Assembly (NCBI GenBank): GCA_945878725.1 | Contig: CAMCTY010000006.1 | Coordinates: 1 to 64,000, forward strand | Source: Bifidobacterium breve | GTDB taxonomy: Bacteria > Actinomycetota > Acidimicrobiia > Acidimicrobiales > Acidimicrobilacustridaceae | DNA: 64,000 bases | Direction of reading: 5' to 3' | Part shown: one piece after another, positions 34,288 to 43,868 of the stretch | How the letters are laid out: each line of letters starts with the position of its first letter | Position numbering within the stretch: position 1 is the stretch's first letter | Made by a program: the position numbers and the translations under genes | Notes under the pieces: model-generated | The model's database searches: none | What the model was told of the DNA's origin: nothing | The model's input: the letters and a program-made list of their open reading frames with translations, nothing else

Positions 34288-36054
34288 TCAGCCGGTGAAC
34301 GCAGGCACAACCGGATCGGTGGCGGCACCCGGGGCAACGGTGGTCGTGGTTGGCTCCGGATCAGGCTGGGCTTCGAATGCGCCGATATCAGCCGAAGTTC
34401 CGTAGATGCGAACAAACGGCAGACCACGCTGATCGAATTCGTTGCCGATGAAGGTAACAACAGGGTCAGGGCCGGCGTCAATGGCCGGTGAACCATCAAG
34501 CAGTGCCATTGTCATCGTCGCTCCCCCGTTGTCGGCAAGTGCGCCGACCATCGGGTCAGTAGCCGAGATGTTGTTCGAGCCACTCACGGTGATACGGGAA
34601 TCGACATCGCCAATAAGCGAGTTGTCAGCGGTCACATCCGCGTCAAGGACCGTACCGTAAAGCGCGAGCGGTTCAAGGACCGTACCGTAAAGCGCGAGAT
34701 CGTCGCCGCTGACCACTGAGGAATTGCCCGAAATAATGGTTCCCGAAAGCGTGAGTTGGGCGTTGTCGTAGAGCAACACGCCGCCGCCTCCGTTCGAGGT
34801 ACCAGTAGCGGTATTGCCGACAATGGTCGACTGATTAATCACGGTCGATCCGTAATAGAGAGACAGGCCCCCGCCGTAGAGAGCGCTATTGCCAGTAATT
34901 GTGGAGTTATTGATGGTGAGGCTGTCGCCGCTCATCTTGATTCCACCGGCCCCTTCCGCAGCGGAGTTGCCCGAGATCACTGTGTTGGTGATCGTCGCAT
35001 CGCCGCCGGAGTTGAGGTACAGCGCTCCAGCACCTCCTTCGGTCGAGTTATCAGAAATCGTTGAGTTGGCAATCGTCAACTCACCGGAATTTTCGATGTA
35101 CGCACCGCCGGCCCCGCTGGCGGCTGAATTACCTGAAATGGTGCTGCCGTCGATTGAGACATCCACAATCGAATCCATGATGTAGAAAGCGCCGGCCCAA
35201 GAGTCCGCCGAGTTTTCAAAGAATGTCGAGTCATTGATGACAAGGTTGGACGTTCCGTTGCTGTACAACATCGCAACACCACCATCGCTGATGGCGTAGT
35301 TGCCAGAAAAGTCCGAGGCGCTAATGGTGATGGTCCCGGTTACCTCTGTTGTCGTGAAGAGTGCGCCGCCTTTATCAGCAACGTTGTTCGTGAACGACGA
35401 CCCGCTGATCGTTACGGAGCCACTGTTGTAGGCGTAGACCGCTCCGCCGTTACTTGACGCGTAATTTTCATCGAAGCTCGAGTTGACAATTTCGAGATCG
35501 CCATCATTACCGGCATAGAGCGCAGCTCCGTAGTCTGCTCCGGAACCCGAAATCACGACATCTTCAAGCTTGCCATTGCCGACTTGTTGGAACATGATTC
35601 GGTTTTTCGACAGCGACAGACCGCTAATCACTGCGTCTCCGGTGCCGCCGACATAAAAAAGATCGTAGGAGTCGGGCGCAGCAGTGGTTGTGATTGCCAG
35701 ATTCGCCGAACCACTGCCGGTCAGGCTGATGGCGTTCAAGTTGACAGTGCCCTCGGTGAGGGTGATGGACGTTACGGCAGCATCGAACGTGATGATGTCG
35801 CCGTCAACGGCTGCGAGAGCTGCATCACGCAGTGTGCAGTTGCCCGCAACAACGTCGGAACAACGCGCCGCATCAGCAACGCCGTCTCCAGAAGAGTCAA
35901 CGGTGATCGTGGCTGCCGCACCTGCGGAACCAGCGAATGCGGCAAGGAGCGCACCGGCGCCACCAACCGCCAGGACACCAGAGGCGCCCAGCGCCCGGGC
36001 TCGTGCACGTCTTGCTGACCGGTTCAACGTGGAAACCTCATTGGAAATCTTCAT
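34288..36054 (-). CDS. Secreted right-handed parallel beta-helix protein (polymorphic repeat, choice-of-anchor Q-like)
   Basis: The 588-residue protein has a signal peptide (basic RSARRARARALG, then GVLAVGGAGALLAAFAGSAGA, cleavage near residue 47) and a TLRDA segment near residue 75. Many short repeats of the form (I/V)x(N/G)S(T/S)(I/F)SxN(S/Y)A..GGA(L/V)Y follow, typical of Pmp/beta-helix surface proteins, and then SPAIDAGPDP. The last 30 residues are a Pro/Thr linker (PDPEPTTTTVAPG) and the terminal PVVPAFTG. It is probably exported and attached outside or in the envelope. A 30-bp tandem duplication adds ten residues near residue 455. A remnant of a second copy lies just upstream. Glycine-, Ser- and Asn-rich composition differs from its neighbours. 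Confidence 0.88.
   Translation of the reverse strand: MKISNEVSTLNRSARRARARALGASGVLAVGGAGALLAAFAGSAGAAATITVDSSGDGVADAARCSDVVAGNCTLRDAALAAVDGDIITFDAAVTSITLTEGTVNLNAISLTGSGSANLAITTTAAPDSYDLFYVGGTGDAVISGLSLSKNRIMFQQVGNGKLEDVVISGSGADYGAALYAGNDGDLEIVNSSFDENYASSNGGAVYAYNSGSVTISGSSFTNNVADKGGALFTTTEVTGTITISASDFSGNYAISDGGVAMLYSNGTSNLVINDSTFFENSADSWAGAFYIMDSIVDVSIDGSTISGNSAASGAGGAYIENSGELTIANSTISDNSTEGGAGALYLNSGGDATITNTVISGNSAAEGAGGIKMSGDSLTINNSTITGNSALYGGGLSLYYGSTVINQSTIVGNTATGTSNGGGGVLLYDNAQLTLSGTIISGNSSVVSGDDLALYGTVLEPLALYGTVLDADVTADNSLIGDVDSRITVSGSNNISATDPMVGALADNGGATMTMALLDGSPAIDAGPDPVVTFIGNEFDQRGLPFVRIYGTSADIGAFEAQPDPEPTTTTVAPGAATDPVVPAFTG
34643..34698. repeat. 30-bp tandem duplication inside the beta-helix gene
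   Basis: The 26 bases at 34643-34668 recur exactly at 34673-34698, a 30-base period that encodes LALYGTVLEP twice (second copy ending in LD). It is in frame, so it lengthens the helix by one short unit. Confidence 0.9.
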
Positions 36055-36165
36055 TGACTATCCGATCTCAAGATAAGTAGAAGGATTTAGAGAGATTACA
36101 CTAAACCTGACCATACCGGGTACAAATGGCGACAACAAAGGTCACCCTTGTCCCCGAATAATCGA

Positions 36166-36265
36166 TCAGCCGGTGAACGCAGGCACAACCGGATCGGTGG
36201 CGACACCCGAAGCAACAGTTGTGGTCGTCGTCGGCGGAACCGGTTCGGGCTGCACTTCGAGAAGC
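36166..36265 (-). pseudogene. Remnant of a second secreted-protein gene: only the C-terminal tail is left
   Basis: Read on the minus strand, the frame EVQPEPVPPTTTTVASG then VATDPVVPAFTG and a TGA stop matches the C-terminus of the beta-helix protein (EAQPDPEPTTTTVAPG, AATDPVVPAFTG) almost residue for residue. No start codon or upstream coding sequence of that family remains; the preceding gene ends 13 bases upstream in another frame. It probably records a tandem duplication followed by loss, or a tail cassette that has moved. Confidence 0.85.
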
Positions 36266-36277
36266 CCTCAAACGGAG

Positions 36278-36958
36278 TCAATCGCTGAGCCGACGGCGCA
36301 ATTCGACGTAAACCTCGCTGCCCAGAATCTCCGTGAGTTCCTCAGCAAGTGAGTCGATCACGGCCGAGTCTCCGACGTACGCCCGATCGCCTTCGGTGCA
36401 GCACCAAGCCATTGTCTCGCCTTCATCGCCCCAATCGGCCCGAGACCAACGTCTCAACGTGGCCACTTCTGTTGTCGCTGATGTCTCGACCCAGTCAACC
36501 TTCACGGGTAACTGCCAGCAGACCGACGGCTTCCACTCCTGCGGGGATTCATCGGCAGCGACTGCGGCTAGGTGCAGCGCACACCCGGCGCCTCCTGCAA
36601 AACCTGGACGGTTCAGGAAGATGCACGCACCTTCGACGACGCGTGTGTTGTCCCGCTTTTCATCGCTGAACACTCCCCCGGCGGCAGCCTCGTCGTGGAA
36701 CTCGAACAGTTCGGGATCGATCATCGCTGCGAATGCACTGACCATTCGCGCTTCATCTTCTCCGTCCATGTGCGCCCCGACTGAGCAGCATCCTTGCTGC
36801 AATTCTTCCGTCGGTTCGTTATGGATTCCGAGGCATCCACGACCCCAGATACAGGACCAATTCGATTTCAGAAACGCGCTGTCGAACTTCCATGTGACAT
36901 CACCGGCCACGATCGTGAGGTTCTCCGGGCTTTCGACATCGAAGAGTTCCGGTTCCAT
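36278..36958 (-). CDS. Cysteine-rich protein (YkgJ/DUF3109-like, probable metal or Fe-S site)
   Basis: The 226-residue protein has clustered cysteines: SCIWGRGCLGI, QQGCCSVGAHM, EGACIFL, GAGCALHLAA, SVCWQLPV and AWCCTEG. The CC..GA and GCALH..A motifs with a following CW..P resemble DUF3109/YkgJ-type zinc or iron-sulfur proteins. The role is unknown. ATG 36958 is 6 bases after TACGAT (36970-36965), suggesting a leaderless transcript. Confidence 0.8.
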   Translation of the reverse strand: MEPELFDVESPENLTIVAGDVTWKFDSAFLKSNWSCIWGRGCLGIHNEPTEELQQGCCSVGAHMDGEDEARMVSAFAAMIDPELFEFHDEAAAGGVFSDEKRDNTRVVEGACIFLNRPGFAGGAGCALHLAAVAADESPQEWKPSVCWQLPVKVDWVETSATTEVATLRRWSRADWGDEGETMAWCCTEGDRAYVGDSAVIDSLAEELTEILGSEVYVELRRRLSD

Positions 36959-37033
36959 CAAGCGATCGTAACCGTCGGCCGCAGCGTGATTTCGTTGCCT
37001 GTCACGTCGTGGGCTGCGACCGGAGGCGAGCTA

Positions 37034-37873
37034 TCACTCGTCCGATGAGGTCCGATAATCACCAAAACCGGAGTCGCGCTTGGTGAGTGCAGCAGTCAGA
37101 CCGCCAGGCTTGTCTTTTTCATCCATGAAGGCCTGGAAGGTCTCGGTACCCATCGTTAGGGCGCACAACTCGGTGCCTTGCCGGATCGCTGTTGGGAATC
37201 CCATGACAGCCATTCCGCGATGGACAGTGCGCTTGTTGATCTGAAGGATGTCAGCGGGGATGAGAGCGATCCGCTTCGCCACATCAAGTACGCGCTCTTC
37301 GAGTTCATCGGCGGGATATGAGCGAGTGGCAAAACCCGCGCGCGCCGCTTCCTCTCCGCTGATCGAGTCACCTGTCAGCATGAGCTCCATTCCGAGTCGC
37401 GGGCCGAGCAGCCACGCATGCCACTGCATGTCGGGCGTCCCGAATCGAACAGCCGGGTAACCGATCTTTGCGTCGTCGGCGACATAAACAAGATCGCAAC
37501 CCGTCGCAAGCTCGGTCGCGCCGGCAAGACAGTAACTATGGATCTGGGCGATGACGGGCTTGGCTAGGTCCCAGATACTCATCCACGTCTCCGTCACCTC
37601 GCGCGGGTAGCTGCCAAGGCCATCAGCCGATTGGTACGCCGGCGGCTCGTCGTCAACTGCGCCTCCGGTGAGGTCATAACCGGCGGAGAAGCACTTACCC
37701 GCCCCACGGATGATCGTGACCCTCGCAGTGTCATCGGCATCATGAGCGCGAAGGGCGGTGATGATCTCGCGGCGCATTGTTGCGCCAAGGGGGTTTCGCT
37801 TGTCCGGGTTGTTCAGCGTGATCCGGCGGATACCCGGCGCTGGTTCGTCAACGAGAATCTGCTTGTACTCCAT
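37034..37873 (-). CDS. Enoyl-CoA hydratase/isomerase family protein
   Basis: The 279-residue crotonase-fold protein has the oxyanion-hole segments KCFSAGYDLTGG near residue 65 and HSYCLAGATELATGCDLVYV near residue 115, followed by KIGYPAVRFGTPDMQ. The usual hydratase Glu pair is not obvious, so it may be an isomerase or hydrolase of the family. ATG 37873 is preceded by a GGGGGGAC ribosome site; an earlier in-frame ATG lacks one. It is divergent from the pseudokinase gene. Confidence 0.9.
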   Translation of the reverse strand: MEYKQILVDEPAPGIRRITLNNPDKRNPLGATMRREIITALRAHDADDTARVTIIRGAGKCFSAGYDLTGGAVDDEPPAYQSADGLGSYPREVTETWMSIWDLAKPVIAQIHSYCLAGATELATGCDLVYVADDAKIGYPAVRFGTPDMQWHAWLLGPRLGMELMLTGDSISGEEAARAGFATRSYPADELEERVLDVAKRIALIPADILQINKRTVHRGMAVMGFPTAIRQGTELCALTMGTETFQAFMDEKDKPGGLTAALTKRDSGFGDYRTSSDE

Positions 37874-37990
37874 ATGTCCCCCCGGACGTTCGAGCCGGAA
37901 ACTTCCAGCGGCGTGATGATGACACGAAACCGATTCGATCGCATCGTTCGACCCATTGCCCACGCCAGTTGAGTGCACGATCCTTCGCCG

Positions 37991-39082
37991 ATGAGCGGAA
38001 CCGTGCGAGTCGAACCCGACGCAAGTGGAGCGTTGCGGGTGATCAAGACGGGCGTCGGCTCTGCCGCAAACGCTGTACGCGAGGAAGCTTCGGTCCTCAA
38101 CCGAGCGCGTGGCCCAGGGGTTGTTGCCATCGTCGCGAGTTCCGAAATCCCGGAGGGCTTTGAACTTTCTACGGCGTGGGTTAGTTATCGATCACTGTCG
38201 GACATCAGGCGACCGACATCGGTGAACCGGGCAGCCGGGCTCTGTCTCGCCATCGGGGCGACCTTGCAGCGCATTCATGCCGCTGGAGTCGCTCACAACC
38301 GCCTTGACCCGGCACGGGTACTTCTCGACGAGTCGGGCCGACCAACAATCTGCGGTTTTCGAGGTGCCTCGATCGACAAACGCACCTTTGGAAGAGACAT
38401 CGCCGCTTTGGTTGGTCTCACGCTTTGGCTGCTCGACACACCTCGCTCATCTGAGCCCGTTCACAGTGGGTCCCGTTCGGGTCACTGGTTGCAGCGTCGA
38501 CGACTACTCACCTATTTACGTTCATTGGTTGATCGCTCGGATGAACAGTTGCCACCGCTTGAGGAAATCCTCGAGATGATCAGACGCCTCGCACCCGGCG
38601 CGAGTCTGGGGCTCGGCTTAGAGACCGACACCAAAACCGCTCGCACGTCACCGTGGCGTCGGCGCACATCGATTGCGGTTCTCGTCATCACGATTGCTGC
38701 CGGAGTGATCGCCTTGAGCAACCAGCGGACTCCCGAACCGACGGCAGTTGTCGCCGCCCAAGCAACCGCTCCACTTGAGACGCCGGTTGTCACGATTGGA
38801 GCGTCCAGGTACCGCGTTGGGAAACCCGGAGACACCGCTATCGCTCTCGCTCCCGACTGCAGGAACCAGATGTTGATCTACCTGTTCCGGCCAGAAACGG
38901 AAACGCTCTACGTGTTCGAATCATTTGCCACACCCGGAGTCGACACCTATCCAACGCAAAGCCCTGTAACTGGCGTCGTAGAAATGGAAGCCGACATCGA
39001 TCCGTTCACCGGCTGCGACGCGCTCGCTGTCACCTTCACTGATGGCCATCGAGAACACGTCACACGACCGGAGACACCATGA
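37991..39082 (+). CDS. Membrane-anchored pseudokinase (Ser/Thr kinase fold without catalytic residues)
   Basis: The 363-residue protein keeps the kinase fold: the ATP-lysine in ALRVIKTG (Lys19), an alpha-C Glu near 31, and AAGVAHNRLDPARVLLDESG. In the catalytic loop the HRD Asp and the following Asn are both Arg (HNRLDPAR), and DFG is replaced by GFRG (residues 122-125), so it should not transfer phosphate. One transmembrane helix follows (IAVLVITIAAGVIALS, residues 230-245) with an outer domain of about 115 residues containing two Cys. Actinobacterial pseudokinases of this type (such as that of MviN) act as scaffolds in cell-wall control. The gene overlaps the LysM gene by 4 bases. Confidence 0.82.
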   Translation: MSGTVRVEPDASGALRVIKTGVGSAANAVREEASVLNRARGPGVVAIVASSEIPEGFELSTAWVSYRSLSDIRRPTSVNRAAGLCLAIGATLQRIHAAGVAHNRLDPARVLLDESGRPTICGFRGASIDKRTFGRDIAALVGLTLWLLDTPRSSEPVHSGSRSGHWLQRRRLLTYLRSLVDRSDEQLPPLEEILEMIRRLAPGASLGLGLETDTKTARTSPWRRRTSIAVLVITIAAGVIALSNQRTPEPTAVVAAQATAPLETPVVTIGASRYRVGKPGDTAIALAPDCRNQMLIYLFRPETETLYVFESFATPGVDTYPTQSPVTGVVEMEADIDPFTGCDALAVTFTDGHREHVTRPETP

Positions 39083-39807
39083 GCAGCCTGCAGATCATTT
39101 CAGCCGTGCGCGGCCTTGAACGAATTACCGAGATGCTCGATGTTCGCTCGACAACGCCGGAGTTCGCAGCGTTTGTTGTAGCTGTCGTCATGCTTCTTCT
39201 TCTGACGACGTCACGAGCGCTTCTCTCCCTCCGGGGAGCTTTCGTACGACTCCCACGTGCGTCCTTCCTGCTGAGGATGCGTGAATCAAAAGCCGAAATC
39301 CTTAGGACACCCACTCTTCGAGCGTTCGTCGCCTTACTCGGGGGATTTGTCGTACTCACTCCCCCTGCGCCCACTGCCGCTCAGACGGCGTCGGCGATAT
39401 CGGATGAGGAGGTTCCCTCCATGCATCTCGTCGAAAGCACGGATGATGCTGAACCCACTCCGCCGTCAACTACCGCGCCCCAATCACTGCCGATCCCCAC
39501 GACGCTGCCGCTATCTGAGGGCGAGTCGCAGGTGCGGCCCCCTACGCACAGCAACCTGTTGCCCGAGTTTGGGATCGCCGCTCCCGTCCCGTTGGTCGCT
39601 GACGACTATTGGACGGTCGAGACCGGTGATTGCCTCTGGAATATCGCCGCCGCAGTTCGGACGCAACAGCTCTCACGACCGGCGAGCAACTCAGAGACGC
39701 TTGACTACATGCACCAGATCATTGATGCGAACAGAAATGTCCTCGTTGATCCTGACCGTCCCGATCTGATCTATCCGGGTCAGGCGGTTCGCTTGCCCAA
39801 AGCTTGA
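39079..39807 (+). CDS. Membrane protein with C-terminal LysM domain
   Basis: The 242-residue protein has two hydrophobic helices (residues 27-44 and 82-97), a Pro/Thr/Ser-rich linker (residues 125-165) and a C-terminal LysM domain (YWTVETGDCLWNIAAAV near residue 182, ending YPGQAVRLPKA). LysM binds peptidoglycan. It is translationally coupled to the pseudokinase (ATGA overlap), so the pair may sense or organise the cell wall. This is inference from gene order. The LysM spacer is longer than usual. Confidence 0.85.
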   Translation: MSSLQIISAVRGLERITEMLDVRSTTPEFAAFVVAVVMLLLLTTSRALLSLRGAFVRLPRASFLLRMRESKAEILRTPTLRAFVALLGGFVVLTPPAPTAAQTASAISDEEVPSMHLVESTDDAEPTPPSTTAPQSLPIPTTLPLSEGESQVRPPTHSNLLPEFGIAAPVPLVADDYWTVETGDCLWNIAAAVRTQQLSRPASNSETLDYMHQIIDANRNVLVDPDRPDLIYPGQAVRLPKA

Positions 39808-39821
39808 ACGAGTCCGGTAGC

Positions 39822-40910
39822 TCAGCGCAGACGAACTGCGACCTCGTTGGCGAGGAGGCGCCCATCAACCGTCAGACGCAGGCGTCCTCCAGCTTCCTCA
39901 AGCAGAGGATCAAGCAGTTCCCGATCCTCGTCGGAGAGAGCCTCCGATGGAACACCAACATTTGTCCGGAGTGCGAGACGCAACCCCTCGACATGTCGAT
40001 CTTTTGGGTCAAGCAACTCAAACGATGCTTCCGTGGACTCTCCTGCCGCCACTGTTTCGATGTATCGGTCCGGGGTCCGGACGTTCCACCATCGGCGACC
40101 CTGCCGGTGTGAGTGTGCAGCGCAACCGAAACCGAGATAATCGCCCTGCGCCCAATACAACTCGTTGTGCCGACACTCGTCGCCGGGAACCGCCCAGTTC
40201 GAGATCTCGTAGTTGAGCAATCCTGCATTCCTCAGACGCTCCTCGGCGGCGAGATATTTGTCGGCCTGATCATCATCATCGGGATGTCGGGCCGGGTCAG
40301 ATGCCAATGGTGTGCCCGGTTCGATTGTGAGCGCATACGCACTCACGTGGGTTGGTTCGAGAGCAATCACCGCGTCGAGTGTTTCGCACCAGTCATCGAG
40401 CGACTCTCCGGCCCCGCCATAGATCAGATCGAGATTCAGTTTCACGAAACCGGCCTTGCGGGCGAATCCGACCGCTTGCGCGACTGACGCGGGGTTGTGG
40501 GTCCTCCCGAGCGCTTCGAGTACGTGAGGGACCATCGACTGAACCCCGAACGAAACCCGATTGACCCCACCGGCGAAATAGATCTCGGCCAGTTCAGCTG
40601 TGACCGTGTCGGGATTGCACTCGACCGTCACCTCCGCTTCCGGTGCGAGGGGAATCCGGTCAAGTATTCGCATGAGCAGTTCACCGGGGATCAACGAAGG
40701 CGTGCCCCCTCCGAAGAACACCGACGTCGCCGCCGCCAAATCCCCAGCGGCGACGGACCGATCAATCTCGAGACATACCGCGTTCACGTACTCCTCGATC
40801 AGGTGGTCCCGATCGGTCCAGGTAGCGAAGGCGCAGTAATCGCAACGACGAGAACAAAAAGGAATGTGAACGTAAACACCAAAATCCGCTGAGCTAACGC
40901 CGAGACTCAT
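39822..40910 (-). CDS. hemW: Radical SAM heme chaperone HemW (coproporphyrinogen oxidase-like)
   Basis: The 362-residue protein has VYVHIPFCSRRCDYCAFATW (CxxxCxxC at residues 19-26), the SAM-binding FFGGGTPSLIPGELL, and a C-terminal HemW domain (NELYWAQGDYLGFGCAAHSH). The phenylalanine-type third cluster residue of HemW (CxxxCxxC followed by AF) is present. HemW inserts heme rather than oxidising coproporphyrinogen. It overlaps rsmE by 4 bases, the head of the hemW-rsmE-dnaJ-hrcA cluster's distal end. Confidence 0.92.
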   Translation of the reverse strand: MSLGVSSADFGVYVHIPFCSRRCDYCAFATWTDRDHLIEEYVNAVCLEIDRSVAAGDLAAATSVFFGGGTPSLIPGELLMRILDRIPLAPEAEVTVECNPDTVTAELAEIYFAGGVNRVSFGVQSMVPHVLEALGRTHNPASVAQAVGFARKAGFVKLNLDLIYGGAGESLDDWCETLDAVIALEPTHVSAYALTIEPGTPLASDPARHPDDDDQADKYLAAEERLRNAGLLNYEISNWAVPGDECRHNELYWAQGDYLGFGCAAHSHRQGRRWWNVRTPDRYIETVAAGESTEASFELLDPKDRHVEGLRLALRTNVGVPSEALSDEDRELLDPLLEEAGGRLRLTVDGRLLANEVAVRLR

Positions 40911-41626
40911 GACTGAGACACTCCGCGTTCAACGATCCCCGCACGCAGTGCGGCCATCAAGGCGGCGCCGGCGATCGCCGCAGTTTCCGCCCGAAGCACC
41001 GTCGGTCCCAGACCCACCGATGCAGGAAGTGCCAGGATCTCCCGCTCAGACCAACCGCCTTCGGGACCGATCGCAAGAGACGTGAGTGCGCTCGAACGTG
41101 ACGCTCCGCCGGCAGCACCTCCGCGATCAGCACGAATGAATCCCCGCCCGGTGAGCGAATCGAACTCGCAGACTGCTTCCACCACCGGCAAACGAACTCG
41201 GCGTGATTGCATACTCGCTTCTCGCGCCACCTTCGCCAGCCGCTCATGATTGCGTGACGCTTTCGAGTCGTCCCACCGAACAACGGAGCGGTCGGCAATG
41301 AACGGAACAATTACGTCAATACCGAGTTCGGTGAGTTTCTGCACGACTAGTTCCGGACGTTCACCCTTCACTAGCGCGAACGCAACCGCGAGTGACGGAT
41401 CGGGAGCTGCGTCGAACTTCGTGTCGGTAGCGATTTCAAGTTCGTCGCCGAATCGGCACCATCGCCATGAGCCGGCACCGTCGGTCACGGAGACGAGGTC
41501 GCCCGAGCGCACACGGCGAACTTTGGCCAAATGATGTCGGTCTTCCAACGCCAGAGCTGGCGCCTCGATGTCAGCAACAAAAACATGCGGCGCCGAACCG
41601 CCCGGCGCCAATGGAAAATCCTGCAT
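40907..41626 (-). CDS. rsmE: 16S rRNA (uracil1498-N3)-methyltransferase
   Basis: The 239-residue SPOUT enzyme has an N-terminal PUA-like domain (HHLAKVRRVRSGDLVSVTDG) and the C-terminal SPOUT knot (LTSLAIGPEGGWSEREILAL, LGPTVLRAETAAIAGAALM). It methylates U1498 near the decoding centre. It lies 2 bases after dnaJ. The order hrcA-dnaJ-rsmE is common in Gram-positive bacteria. Confidence 0.95.
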   Translation of the reverse strand: MQDFPLAPGGSAPHVFVADIEAPALALEDRHHLAKVRRVRSGDLVSVTDGAGSWRWCRFGDELEIATDTKFDAAPDPSLAVAFALVKGERPELVVQKLTELGIDVIVPFIADRSVVRWDDSKASRNHERLAKVAREASMQSRRVRLPVVEAVCEFDSLTGRGFIRADRGGAAGGASRSSALTSLAIGPEGGWSEREILALPASVGLGPTVLRAETAAIAGAALMAALRAGIVERGVSQS

Positions 41627-41628
41627 CG

Positions 41629-43754
<2,126 letters not shown>

Positions 43755-43829
43755 AAGAACCTGCGAATCGATCCTGGACTGTCGGAAACCCTTGCGGGAC
43801 TGGGGCCATGTTACCCGTGAAGGTCCTGA

Positions 43830-43856
43830 TTGGCAGACTGCGGGGGCGAGTGCCAG
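43830..43856 (-). promoter_or_regulatory. Degenerate CIRCE-like inverted repeat upstream of hrcA
   Basis: On the minus strand CTGGCACTC, nine bases, then GTCTGCCAA has exactly the TTAGCACTC-N9-GAGTGCTAA layout and matches it in 13 of 18 positions. It lies between lepA and hrcA, where HrcA autoregulation would act. The mismatches in the right arm make it uncertain, and it could also be part of the lepA 3' hairpin. Confidence 0.4.
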
Positions 43857-43868
43857 ACGGCTTCAAAA

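Noticed and set aside
34288-34320. P-A-F-T-G tail as an LPXTG sortase signal
   Set aside because: The proteins end at the Gly; there is no membrane helix or basic tail after it, and the Leu-Pro-x-Thr-Gly spacing is not met.
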